A stretch of 64,000 nt of DNA from assembly GCA_963921425.1 (NCBI GenBank), contig OY992836.1:13223614-13287613 (forward strand), written 5' to 3'. Positions 1 through 12,016 of this stretch are shown piece by piece (within the stretch, counting starts at the first letter, position 1; every line of letters starts with the position of its first letter). This DNA comes from Dryas octopetala (lineage: Eukaryota > Streptophyta > Magnoliopsida > Rosales > Rosaceae). Position numbers and translations under genes: made by a program. The notes beneath the pieces were generated by a model. That model ran no database searches and had not been told where the DNA came from. It saw nothing but the letters and a program-made list of their open reading frames with translations.

Positions 1-49
1 CTAGAGAATCATCTGAAATAATTCATTCAATAAACGCAATATTTCTTAC

Positions 50-2034
50 TTGTACTCAATGAGGGTAACCCAACTGGAACAATCAGTTTACATAAGGATG
101 ATAGCCTTGAAAATGAAACCGCATCGTGAAGCTTCCGAGACACTGTCTGCTTCTTGCTTGTGGGATTCATGGGAGAACCAGGACCACGTACAGAATAGAG
201 CAACACAGGAGCATTTGTGTATTCATCTGCAATATTCTCAAGAAAATCCATGGCTAGAGCAGAGAAACCTCCCGAGTCATCAACAATGAACTGAAACCCC
301 TGTCAAAATACCAAAGACTCCGTCTATAAATTAAATCAAAATTCAAAATTGAAGATTCCAACAAAGCAGGCACAATGCAAAATTCATTTAAAACCAACAG
401 TACTAGATAGTACTTCTACCTTTGATGTTCAAAAGCCAAGAAAGATATATTAGCATAACCTTAATCATTGTCTAAAACTACAAAGACACTGTTAATTCAC
501 CAACTTGGACTGTCTACCACACTGGCTTTCTCAATGTTAAAATAAAGTGCACGATCAAAAATCAGTATACAGAATTTGTAGAGTATATTTGAATGCAAAC
601 AAAAAAAAAAGTTCAAAATCAGAAACGTGTGATAACTTTAAAGCCCCTGACACAAGTGGTGCAAACTTTAAAACTACAATTCACTTGCCCTTCCTACAAA
701 AGTATATACACATATGTATAATATAAAAAGGGAATGGGGTATTAGCCATTGTACCCAGGTGGTTATCACACTCTCCCAAAGCATATTAGAAACACCAGGA
801 ACAGGAATGTGTACTTGAGGACAATACTAACCTCCCACCCAACACTCTCCCCCCCCCCCCCCCCCCCCCCCTTCTTCCTCTTCTAATCCAGGGAAAAAAA
901 GCAAAGCAAAGGTCAATAGGTTGTAGTAATATAATATACCTGAATATGGTCACACTCTTCTACAAAAAAGCGAAGCCTCTCACTCATTTCTTCTCCATGT
1001 GTACCCCCAGATAAGGAATTCCTTCCAATCCCATAATTGTCAAATTTCTGAGGATCCATCCACAATCCACTTAATTCATATAAACTCTGGGGATGATACT
1101 GAACTTTTGAAAAGTCAGTCCAGAATTGGACACCATTTTCCAAACATTCCACTTTGTCCCTGTCATGAATTTCTCTTCGAGACTTATTCTGCCCACCACT
1201 CACACCATTGTCAAGAGTCAAAAAATTCTGCTGATCTTCCTCGTACAAACTTTGCAAGAACAAATTCTTCTTATGTGGTTCAGAGGCATGAGTAGAAACA
1301 TTGCCATCCCTGCACATTGGTCACCAGACCACACTAAATTCATCTATCTACAACTAAAAAGGCAGCAGATATGGTATTATAAACAACTCCACAAAAGCAG
1401 AAATGAGCACCCACGTAGCCTTATAACTGAAAACCCACCAAAGAAAAAAGTCTCACCATGTTCTAATATTTGATGCAGATGAACTTTCATCATACAAAGT
1501 ACCACGTGAACTCATAGTCCCAAGTGATCCTGCAAAAATCAAAAATTGAATATTTGCAACTTCTATACATTTCTAGCCACTATATACACAAACCCAATCC
1601 AAGTTTAAGTACCTTGAAGGTCCACAGAGAGCAAGCGAGGAGTGTAAGTCAGAGCACCCTGTTCATGACATAAACGTACAAGTTGCTAAGTAAAAGAAAA
1701 TGAAGCAAACACTTCATGAACTGAGTAAAAAAAAAAAAAAAGAAGAAATTAAAAATTTGCACACCTGGTGCGTCTCACCATAGCGGTAGAGCACGTCCAT
1801 GTTCAAATGCTTGTCCTTGAATATTGGGTCGGCGTGAGGGTCCTCCGCCAACCCTTGAAGCTCGTCCTACAAGCATGTATGAATATGATGAGGAAGTTGT
1901 AGAAGGAATGAAAATGGCGGGGTTTATGTTTATGGGTGTGTTGAGTAAAGCTGTGTGTGTACCTGGAAGTTCCAGAAGTGCGAGCCCACAAAGTTTGCGA
2001 AGCCTCCGACTTGGATGGTGACGATTTCCCTCAT
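50..2034 (-). CDS. MSTO1: Misato homolog (tubulin/FtsZ-like), 5' part, truncated by window edge
   Basis: Six exons are visible on the minus strand: 1963-2034, 1765-1866, 1613-1658, 1457-1529, 940-1309 and 50-299. All have GT-AG borders and compatible phases, giving 304 codons plus one base; the rest lies beyond position 1. The ATG at 2032-2034 begins MREIVTIQVGGFANFVGSHF, the conserved start of plant Misato proteins and of their Misato segment II tubulin-like domain. Exon 6 holds the conserved stretch FIVDDSGGFSALAMDFLENI followed by APVLLYSVRG. Misato proteins combine a Misato segment with a tubulin/FtsZ-like fold. In animals they are tied to mitochondrial distribution and spindle microtubule organisation; the plant role is poorly known. 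Positions 1-49 are the start of the next intron. Family identity is very likely; the last donor (GTAAG at 45-49) is inferred. Confidence 0.9.
849..871. repeat. Poly(C) homopolymer of 23 bases in Misato intron 5
   Basis: An uninterrupted run of 23 C lies in the intron between exons 5 and 6 of the Misato gene. On the transcribed RNA it is a G23 run starting about 69 nt into the intron. Long C/G homopolymers are far rarer than A/T runs in plant DNA. Exact length may be affected by sequencing or assembly error. Confidence 0.9.
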
Positions 2035-4752
2035 GGTTTTCGCGAAAGGGTCGGAGCGAGGGAATGAGTTTGGAGCCAAAAGGGGTTGGGAGAGAGACTT
2101 GGGGAGACAGCGCAAAACGGTGAGTTGGTTGTCCCATGTATATGAAGGCTAGTCGGGTTCGGGTTGGCCCTAGTATTCAAACTAAGCCCACCCATATTTT
2201 TAGTTGGGCCTAAAACATGTCCAAGCCTGCTCAAATACAGACGCCAAATTGGGCTGGGTGATCTCCAGACCTGTAGTCAGCTCTACTTTGCAGATGTAGA
2301 TCCAAACTTAGGGTCTATTTTTTTACCAAAAATTCACACTTGTCTTCCATTTGGAGGTACTTTTGTATGAAGCCGTTCTACTAAACAGCCCGACTCATAC
2401 AAGGGATTTAATATTAGGAATAAGTGAATGACAATATATTTAATGGTTAGATTTTATACAATTATGAAATTCAAAAATTTATTGAAGTAAATCCAACTTT
2501 AAATATATTGTCTCTTAGTCGTCCATCATGTTAAGTTCCTTATATGAATCAGATGTATATATTTTACCCACAACTTTAAATGTATATCTTTAAAACAAAA
2601 TATTGATCAAGAACCTAAGTTATGTTATACTCACTTGCGAGTGCTTTTTGGTGAAACTAATGTTGGGGCTCTGCATTGCATCAAATGTTGTTCCCAACTT
2701 AACTACCTTAGTGCATCTATTATATGCAACTCCACCTTGAACATTGGTTGGTCCTTACAGTTGCACTTCAAACTCAATCAGGATTTTCTTGAGTTGCTTA
2801 AACTAGTTTGGGCTCTAGGAATTTTCTCTGAGCTACTCCACCTATTAGGCAATTGAGTCACCAATTGATCATGTGCTTACTTCACCTCGAATGATAGTCA
2901 TGTGTCATGCGTTCCAGCCAAATTATCGAGTTCTGACACAATTTAGTAATGATTTACTTCTTTCAATACCATCACGTTGCATCGATATTGTCTTCAAATT
3001 AACAATCGTAAGTAAGTACAAATATAAAGTTTTATCTTAAAAAGTATCGATGCAATTTAAAAAGATGTCATGTTTTAATATACACAATATTTTATAGAAA
3101 CTTATTCATCGTGAGATAATTATACTTAACCCACCCAATTTCTAACAGCTAAAGTGCTTTTCTACTAAGAAAATACTTTAATTTATTTTAGCTAAATACT
3201 TATTATACTTTTAAACAAGCCATAGTTTACGGCAATCAAGAAAATGTATACTTGACAAGTAGTGGATTTCTTGAATGGTTGACATAAAACAAAGTCCCAT
3301 TTCAAACACTCGGGCAGAAACCAAAATCTTGGGTCATTGACTCATTTCTCAATTGAACCATTGATGTTTCAGGTGACTTGAACACGTTTTCATCAACCAC
3401 CACTGAATGTGCTCAAATAATCTAAAGATATGTCTATGTCTAATAAACCCGATAATAAAAACAAAGAAATACCAAATGTTGACATTGACGAGAATAAAAA
3501 ATGAAAAAAATGTTTGGTAGTTAATCAACATAACAGGAATACAAAAAAGAGGGCTATCTTTTGAATCATTCAATTTTCTAACCAAACGATTCTTGGGGGA
3601 TCACCAAATCAACTCCATGAGATTCATAACAATTCTTGCTTTATCTTGAGACTGACTGCTTTGTCGTGGATCTATTATTGTCTTTGCATGAGCCAAGCTG
3701 TAAGATGAGATTATTCATTGTATAAAATGGATAACATAAAAAATGGAAGCTATTTGGTTGAGAGCTAAGAAATTGATTAGGTCCAAATTTCATTTGACAA
3801 TGACTGAAATTTCAGTAATGTCAGATACCCATATACATGGCAGAGTTGAGGCTGGCAGATGCTTCAGTAAATGGCATGTCATTTTATTAGGAGAGAGATA
3901 TTGCAAAACATTGCATTATAATTTGAGGCAAACAACAAAGATTTGTAATTGTAATGAGAAAGTAAAAAGCAATTAGCACACTGAGATCTGAATTTTTGTG
4001 CTAATAAGAGTAAAAAGAATACTTACAGTAGCAAAGACCCAGTCTAGGCTAAAAATTCTGGTCTTTTCCCTTTTAATTTGCAAGCAGATGAGAAATTTTG
4101 GATTCAGTTTAACCAGATTTGAGCTCTGCATGATGACAATTGACAAGCAACAAGGCAAGGCCTCTATTTTGGCATGGAGAGAAGACATAGGGGAATTGGT
4201 TACAGATGTATCTGTATTCCTTTGAAGGATGGAGTTCTATTTTCATGCCAAATCCCCACAATGTAAGTTAAAAAGGGTTTGGAACTGTCAGGTCCAGACC
4301 TCAATGCCAAAAAAGTTTTGAGTACTTGAAGGCAAACATTGCCAAACAATATGTAGCAGATTCCCAGTGGATAGATCTCCATTTGACCTCTCAAGCTCAG
4401 ATATTAGAGCATAGCTAGTATAAGAGAAGTTCAACCATAAGAATTAATTAAGGTGAATATTATGTTGGGAAACACTTTCATGTTACATTCTACAATCAAT
4501 AGGTGGTCATTACTCATTACATAAACCTGTATAAAAGAAACAGAGGGATAAACTGAACTTGCCCATTACATTGGCAAATTCTCATCACCTCTCTCTAAGT
4601 AGTGCCTCAAAAAAAAAAAAAAAAAAACATCAGCTTCAAATCCCTCTCTTTATGTTAAACATCCCTTATTACTTACTATGCCCATCAAATCAGAGAATAT
4701 GATTCCCCATGTATATTTGTATCTGCAAAACTCATGGGGGCTTAGTGTATGA
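2035..4752. other. Intergenic, no gene seen
   Basis: This is AT-rich sequence between the Misato start and the HHO stop. It holds the Misato promoter and 5' UTR (about 2035-2300) and the HHO 3' UTR (below 4753). Open frames here are short, with no recognisable domain, and I saw no terminal repeats or tRNA-like sequence. A poly(A) run lies near 4610-4627. Confidence 0.6.
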
Positions 4753-6698
4753 CTATACATCTCCACCTGGGTTGTGAAGCCCACCTTTCCAACTGTGGCC
4801 ATCTGATTTCTCATCTTCTTCTGCTTCTGTGCTGTCACCTCCTGTTGTAGATTGACCTTTGGCAAACTCACCTGAAAGGAGGGGACCCTGTGGAGAACCA
4901 GACTGTGAATTATTTGCCTTAGAATGGTCTCCACAGTGGTCTTGGGGAATCCATAAGCCATTGCCTTGGGCACCGGAAGAAGGTGGTAGCTTTCGGACAT
5001 GAAGTCTGTATTTCTGCACAGACACAATCACACAAATATATGAATAATTTAATAAACCATTCAGACAGGAAAAGTATGACACAGTAGATGAGAGAAACGA
5101 GGTTTGACACAGTAGATGAGAGAAATGAGGTTATACAGATCAAAAACCAACCTGCAAATGGCTTTTCACTTCATCATTAGTGAGACCATCCACTTGCATA
5201 AGTTCTCTTATCTGTTTAGGCGTGGCTACTGCAAAACAGAATACACAAATAAGTAAAGGGCACAGAGAATCAGAACATAGAGGAGAATTTGATTCGAACA
5301 ATTTGAAAAGGACTAAATTCAAGTAGTTTGGCATTGAAACATAAAGAAAAGGACCAAAGACCAAGCATAAAGAATGAAGTATTTTGGTTGTATATATGTT
5401 CTAAATAAATAAACCATCCCTTGTTTATAATAGTTCCATATGTGGAAGTGCAAGATTCTTCCCACTAAATTCATTTCCTTAAGCAAATTGTAAGTTGAAA
5501 AGACCAAAGACCAAAGACCATAGACCAAGCAGATTTTCCAATTTCAACTTCTTCCCACTACATAATTTTCTCATCTTAATTTCCAAGAAAGCAATATCAA
5601 TTAGCTTATAACATTTTCTAGTCTAAAGTTCTAACCTTGTGTTCCTCCAAGCTGTTGAAGGGCATCTACAAATCGCCGATGAAGCTCTGGTGACCAGCAT
5701 CGCCTTTGTTTCCTAAAGGGTTGTTGCTGCTGCTGTGGCTGCTGTTGAGATTTGCTCTGCAATTTCACTTGGCCTGCCAACAAAGATGGACCAGAACCAT
5801 TTCTGCAACTAGTGCTGCTCTTGGAATTTGTATTCATAGTAGAACCACCAACTTCAGACATTGGAGTCATCAGAGAAAGGCTTGGGACCTGTGAAACCTC
5901 CTTGTCTTCCTTCACACATGTCCTTGTAAAACCAGACTCAAACTGTCCCTTGAATGGCACAAATGCCCCTCCCCTGCTTCTCTTATTACTCATCTCAATT
6001 GGGTTCTCAGACACAGACCGATCATCTTCCTCATTTCTCTGCCATATTCAAAAAATCGAGAAAACAATGAAAATTACATTCTGCAAAATCCCAATAAAAT
6101 TGCATTCTTATTATTATTAAAAAAAAAAAACAAACAAGAAAAATTAGAATTTAACCAGTTTGAGTTCTGATACAGAGTCTTGCTTGTTGTAATCAAAGTT
6201 GATATTTGTGCTCCAAAGCTGGGCAGAGCTCATCCAGCTCTTCTTGTCAGTATTTTCCTTTCCCAAAACTACCCCTCCATTCTCATCAGAATTACTCTTC
6301 AATGGTATGAATTCTTCAATCACTGGCCGATCTTCTATTTCCCTACACTGCATTACTTCCTCTCTCAACCTCTCAATTGCTACAAACCCACCAAACCAAA
6401 CCAACCAATTATCAAAAACCCACCTCAAAAAATTTAAAAACAAAAACAAAAAACAAATTCACAGAGAGAAACAAAGAGATAAAGAGGAAGATAACCCACC
6501 ATCCTTTAACAGAAGCATGCAAAGAGGAAGCTCACGCTTGAAAACTTCAATCTTTCTCATTTCATCTTCGAGTCGTTTCACATAGTCATCAAGCTTCGAC
6601 GACTTCTGAGAGCTGTCTTCAATGGCTGAGACTTGCGCAAGAAACTCGGAGATTGTTTTCGGGACAAACCCCAAACTCGAATCCAAGCTCAGCTCCAT
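4753..6698 (-). CDS. HHO: HHO/HRS1-type (NIGT1) GARP transcription factor
   Basis: Five exons on the minus strand: 6500-6698, 6156-6379, 5636-6038, 5152-5228 and 4753-5013. All have GT-AG borders and phases that sum to 387 codons plus stop. The ATG at 6696-6698 is chosen because the in-frame codon just upstream is GTG; it begins [20 protein letters not shown], typical of HRS1 homologues. Residues about 20-66 form the conserved N-terminal helical region ending [14 protein letters not shown] Gln-rich stretch (about 236-246) precedes the GARP/MYB-like DNA-binding domain (about 249-308), which contains [31 protein letters not shown] and [15 protein letters not shown]. Exon borders split the domain as usual for the family. 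Known members are nuclear repressors in nitrate and phosphate starvation signalling. The LSLDSSL N-terminus is EAR-like. The 5' side (6705-6760) is CT-rich. Which HHO paralogue this is cannot be decided here. Confidence 0.93.
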
Positions 6699-7429
6699 TT
6701 TCACACTCGGTTTCCTGTATTTTCTCTCTCTCTTTCTCGGTCTCTAGCATTGCCCAGATAAACCTGATAAGGAACAGAGCGACCCCATTTATATGTGTAA
6801 GGGAATTTTTCAGATTCAGGACACAAAGATTCAGTACTCGTATTCGGGTCGTCGCGTCTCTGAGTCAACTCGGAAACTCAGATTGTTGACTCGGTCCCGA
6901 GTTAAGCGGTGGAATCTTTTGTCCTTTAGAACCCGTACTCACGCAGCGAAAATGTTATGTAATTGATTGGTTTTTTTACTTTTGGTACGTTGGTTGTATT
7001 TTTTTTTCATTTTTTGGGGTGCTGCTCCAAGATTCTTCGTTTTAGGTGGGTTAAAAAAGGAATCGACGGCTAAAAGCCACGCACTCGTTGACCCAGGCGT
7101 ACTATTGCCAGAAGATTAGGGGCAATTTGGGCATTAAACGCAAACATATTCAGAAGTTTTGATAATTCTATTGACAAATGACACCTGAGAATTGTTCAAC
7201 ATACCTAATTACTTTCAACACCTGAGAATAATTAACTATATATATTTTTCCATTTTTAAAAGATGATCCTATTTACTCAAATGGTGATTTATTTTTTTTT
7301 CTGTGTTATTTGCATTTATGAATACATGCGTCCATTTATGTACGTATGAGTACTTCTTTTTGTAAGTAATGTGTTCATTAGTATTGTTATTATGGATTCA
7401 TGTTTATTCGGTAGAGTGGACAAATTATT

Positions 7430-7648
7430 TTGAGGAAAGTTCATAAATGTTCCATTTATTATTCACCTTGTTCTGCGTTGATCTACGATTTTTTTTTTTT
7501 GTGCAATCTTCGTCCACGAGCTGGCTGACATTTACCACTATAGTCCATTTCGTGAAAATACCCCAAATAGACGTCAATTTTGGTTACGTAGGGGGCATAT
7601 AAAGGGGCAAAATGATAATTTCATGTCCCCTCTTATCCCCTCTACAAC

Positions 7649-7719
<71 letters not shown>

Positions 7720-8198
7720 GTCCCTACCACCGGCCCCCACCGTCAACCCGCTGCCCTCCATCCCCTGCCTTCACCTCCCTCCCCCCGCCGTCACCTCATT
7801 CCCCTCTGTTGTCTCTCTCTCTCACTTTCTCTCCCCTCTCTCTTTTTGTATCTTTCTCTCTCTACTGGGTGTGAACGCTGCGAGACCCAATGGGTGCCAA
7901 TGGCTTAGTTGGCTTTCAATCTAGAGGTCGGTGAAGTCGCCGACACTCCTTGGGTTCGGCGTTCATGCTAGTAGAGAGAGAGATAGAGAGTTGCATAAGG
8001 GACATGAAATCATCATTTTGCCCCTCCATATGCGCTCCACTTGATCAAAATTGACGTACGTTTGAGGCATTTTGACGGAATGGACCATAGTGGCAAACGT
8101 TAACTAGTTCGTGGACGAAGATAGCACAAAAAAAAAAAATTGTGGACCAACATGGGACAAAGTGAATAATAAGTTGACCATTTGTGCAATTTCCTCAA
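7430..8198. mobile_element. Non-autonomous DNA transposon with about 200-bp terminal inverted repeats
   Basis: Left end TTGAGGAAAGTT at 7430 and right end AATTTCCTCAA ending at 8198 start long imperfect inverted repeats (about 7430-7632 and 7996-8198). The arms share blocks such as TATTATTCAC, TTTTGTGC, CTTCGTCCACGA, TTTGCCACTA/TTTACCACTA and GGGGCAAAATGAT. A 5-bp duplication TTATT flanks both ends (7425-7429 and 8199-8203). The centre is only CT-rich microsatellite and C-rich sequence with no transposase, so the 769-bp element needs enzyme in trans. Long TIRs suggest a Mutator-like or fold-back MITE, but a 5-bp duplication is short for a MULE (usually 9 bp), so the superfamily is open. Confidence 0.8.
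7653..7717. repeat. (CT)n microsatellite
   Basis: About 32 uninterrupted CT units lie inside the long-TIR element. A shorter GA run sits in the matching position on the right arm (about 7974-7992), so the microsatellite seems to have grown from sequence at the inner edge of the left arm. Confidence 0.95.
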
Positions 8199-8329
8199 TT
8201 ATTTGTTATAACCGTAACACTATCATGTTTATATAATCGATTCTCGACTCCACGTGTTATCAAGGTCCAACCTATATTATTATAATAATTGAATTGGTTA
8301 CACCACGAGAGTTATTACGGTTATACAAG

Positions 8330-8520
8330 TGAGAATATGAAGTATGTTGTCTCACATTAGAGAATTATAGTATTGTGTCAATGCTTATAAAGGTCTTAGG
8401 TCTCTTCTCTTATTGGAAATTAATTTTGAGTTGAATGCTTCTAAATTTTTTTATAGTATTAAAGTTAGATTCATCCGTGAGTGTTAAATCGAGTGGCCAC
8501 ACGTACTCTACATCACCTAA
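8330..8520 (+). mobile_element. Degenerate LTR-retroelement relic (LTR end plus PBS-like region)
   Basis: The stretch has a TGTTGTCTCACATTAGAG start near 8345 and the phrase TGCTTATAAAGGTCTTAGG. Near 8455 a degraded AGTATTAAAG replaces the TGGTATCAGAGC primer site, then GTGAGTGTTAAATCGAGTGG follows. This arrangement resembles LTR plus initiator-Met PBS of small plant LTR elements. No coding part or second LTR is seen. Recognition is by general resemblance only. Confidence 0.4.
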
Positions 8521-11018
8521 TATGAGTTCTCCACATATTCAGCTAAATTGCTCTTAAGTTGTATACACCCTACTTGTTGCTTTAAAGTTTTCCTCTCTTG
8601 TATATAATCCGATAAATCACATGGAAAAAATTGAATGTTATAAAGCTCTATTAAGAAAAAAAACATTAGAAAAATTGTCAAAAAAATCATTAAATAATAA
8701 ATGGTAGGTAAAGTCGTAAAGAAGGTAATTTCACGTGTTGCCAAGATAGTTGATACCCACTTAAAGCGACTTTTGACTTTGGATGGATCACCGCATAACC
8801 GACTTCTTAGTATTTGTATTGCTTTTGCATTTTAACCACGTTATGGTAATAATTCTTGTAATTTCGTTATCAAATAGAATATTCCTTACATCTTTTTATG
8901 TCGGAAATAATTTTTATTACCAACTATGCCCTTGCTCATAACATGAATTGGTATAGAATGTTGGGAACGATTTTGTTTGTTCATGACTTTTGGTAAGGGT
9001 TTAAATGTTTAATGGTATTTTCTGCCACTTTAATCAGGTTTCTATGAGGCACTTATTTTCTTGCTTGAGTTATGGAACACTTATTAATAGTTGTTGGGGT
9101 GTCAATTTTGCACCCCCCAAACAAAAGGGAAGTCCAAGGGCAGCTAGAAAATGTGTCAAAATAACAGCGTTCGTGTTAATTGCAAAATAAAAGCTTTTTA
9201 CCAAAAATAAATAAATAAATAAAAGCTACAGTAGAGACTGCTAGTTCACTTTACTTTCTATATCCACAAGAAATGTTCCATTTTTGTCATTTAATATTCT
9301 GAATCTAAAAAATAATTATAAGATAGCAGTATATAGTTATGTTACACACTTGCACGTTGCAGCTAATAATTTTTTTTTTTTTTTGGGTCAAAACCTAATA
9401 ATATTTTCCCGATCATATTGTGAATTTGAATTATTAATTCATTTAACTCTTAACTGAATGTGTATTTTAAATTTACAGTATAACAATTCAAACATTTCAT
9501 GTTGTTAAACTGTCCAATAAATCATTACCCGTAAATAAAATATTCTTCAATGGGCCAATTGTGAGACATGTATATTGTATGTCCTCTAATAATATATTGG
9601 CATTTGTTATTATTTCAAGTAAAAATTGACAATTTGTAATGTAAATAAAATAAATGACGTTATAGCATTGGATAATTAGGTACGACTGTCCCATTTAATA
9701 CTTTTTTCTGGACCTGGATGTCCTGCTTTGCTTCTCTACAAGGCTAATACTAGGCTCAAATCTGAACTTTTGAAAACAATCTCTTTCCAAAGGCGCCTCA
9801 AATTTAAGTCTGCTATCAGCCTTGCAGAGAAACAAGACAAGAGATCTAGTTTCCTTTTTTCTTGTATACACATTAAATATCTTATAAGATAATAGACTAT
9901 TATGGCTTAATCTTCTAACATTATCCTAATTAGAACTCATCCAAAATGGCCCATCAAAGGCCAATAGTCAACATGAAATAGAAGATAAATACCAAACGTT
10001 TGTCATGTGAATTGTGAAAGATTCCTTCAAGCAGCAAAGCAACTTTTCCAAAACTATTTATGGCTCATTCGTTATGGCCCCCGCTAACCACACACAACAG
10101 AACAAAGACCCGTGTCACCACCAACCACCCACTGACACGTGGGTCACAACCTCACCAAAATTCTTCGGTGCTTTCTCGTCCATTACAATACATACAATCG
10201 CGCGCATGGTTTTCCAGAATTTCATGCCTCAAACATTTCGATTCCTATTGGAAAAGATTCCCTCGCCCTGCGACGGACACGTGTTCAGAGCATCCGGTTT
10301 TAAGGGTTGGTAGCTAAAAAAAAGGATTTTGTTGGGGGCTAAAAAAAAAATTAATGTGTTTTAGCTTTGTTGGGGATAAGGATTCTTTGGGGATGGGCTT
10401 TGGTTGGTTTTGTTTATTTTCTTGTAGGACAATGCAAAAGATGCTCTCTCATACAATACAATCTGACAACTATTTGCAACCATCCATTATGTTTTAATTG
10501 TCAATTATTGTATGATTTCTTGGGTTCTTATTTTTGGTTTTTTGTTGGCTAAAGTGGAAAAAATGAGGAATCCTTGACTTTCTTTTTGGGTGAGATCCTT
10601 ATAAATAAACAAGCTTGCAAAAAGTACATGAAATAATTTTTTAATGCTCATAGTTGTTTATATGTTTGATGAAAATTAACTTGATCCAAATTAATTACAG
10701 TACTCTATAAATCATATAAATTAATGAGTGGAAATATTTATTGAACTTTGATTTGTGATGGAAACAATTTGTTTCATTATAAGTTGTGTCCTATATAAAT
10801 GTACTTCCTACATTTGCAATTCACATTATATAGATCGCCTATGATAAAATGAAGAGAATGTGAATTTATGCCAATGATTTGCGTGAGTTGTCTTTAGAAT
10901 CTACATAAGATCATGTTGTACGTACGGTTAGGAATTAATATGGTTCTCATGAATTAAGACATGCAATATATTGTTGTACAGTTTGGACTAGTTTTATAAA
11001 ACAGTTGCCTCCAGCATA
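8521..11018. other. Intergenic, no gene recognised
   Basis: AT-rich sequence with only short frames. A frame of about 99 codons at 10014-10313 has no recognisable domain and overlaps a second open frame. Two G-box type ACGTG cores (GACACGTGGGTC near 10134 and GGACACGTGTTC near 10276) stand out, but no gene start lies beside them. Confidence 0.5.
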
Positions 11019-12016
11019 CACTACAAAAAAAAAAAAAGGTTTGGGCGACGAACCTAGTTCCTCTCCCAAAGTCTAATTTCGTCGCCCAAGTGTTTGGGCG
11101 ACGAACTCAGTTCGTCGAGAGTTTGGCCGCCCAATCTGTGACGCCCAAGAGTTTGGGCGATGAACCAGCGAATTTCGTCTCCCAAAGACACCTTGCGCAA
11201 CGGAGTTTTTTCGTCTCCTAAAGCATATTATTCCTCGCCGGAACATGATTTGGGCGACAAACATAACTATTCATCGCCCAAAATATTTTTAGGCAACGAC
11301 ATTGTTCGTCGCCTAAACATTATTTTGGGCGATGAATAGTTATGTTCGTCCCCCAAACCATGTTTGGGCGACGAAAAATTTCGTCGCCTAAACATATTTT
11401 TTTTTAAAAAAAATTTGTTTTTTTTATTTAGATTATATATTTGAATTTAATATTTAAAAAAAATTCTTTATTCAAAAACTATATAAAACAAAATTAATAA
11501 ATTTATATATCAAAATATCCATACAAAGTAGTAATAACCCTAATAGTCAATCTATTCTAAACTAGTAGCATCATCATCATTCATATCTGACGGAGGTTGA
11601 TGAGAAGATGGTGGCGGGACAAACCCAGGTATCGCCTTGGTCAATGCAGCATACAACGCCTCCTTCTCCGCTCTCTCAGCTCGTAAGTCCTCCTGCAACT
11701 TCTTCACTTGAGCGGACAACCCTGCGACGACTGCAGATGGCTGAGAAGAAGATGAAGACGAAGACGAGGATCGAACATCACGAATCCGCCCATATCCCAT
11801 GCCGCGTATTTTCTTACCAGACCTAACACCCAATGAGTCTATCATAATACGAAGTCCGACATCGGAATCGGGTACTGGAATCGACTCCAACGGAGTACCC
11901 GGAGGGTGCTGCTTGGCCAAGCTCTCCAAATATATTCTCGAGTTGGCCACCATCTCATCCTTTAAAATGTTATATATAGGTGAATAATTTTTAGTTGGAT
12001 AATAATAATACAGCAA
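11019..12016 (-). mobile_element. CACTA (En/Spm) transposon fragment: terminus, subterminal repeats and transposase-associated ORF end
   Basis: The motif CACTACAA at 11019 is the hallmark CACTA terminus. It is followed (about 11040-11395) by a dense array of the 13-mer TTTGGGCGACGAA and variants in both orientations, roughly a dozen copies, as expected for binding sites of the element's TNPA-like protein. Inside, on the minus strand, an open frame of 154 codons (11552-12016) includes KKIRGMGYGRIRDVRSSSSS and a helical KKLQEDLRAERAEKEALYAA, resembling the C-terminal part of plant En/Spm (Ptta) proteins. No matching TAGTG end was found further right, so the other terminus is missing or too diverged. 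The frame is probably the last exon of a decayed gene. Confidence 0.7.

Noticed and set aside
7612..7924. Three overlapping plus-strand frames rich in Ser-Leu
   Set aside because: They are translations of the (CT)n microsatellite and flanking low-complexity DNA inside a transposon.
10014..10317. A gene of about 99 codons near two G-boxes
   Set aside because: Two overlapping frames, no domain, no homologous pattern known to me.
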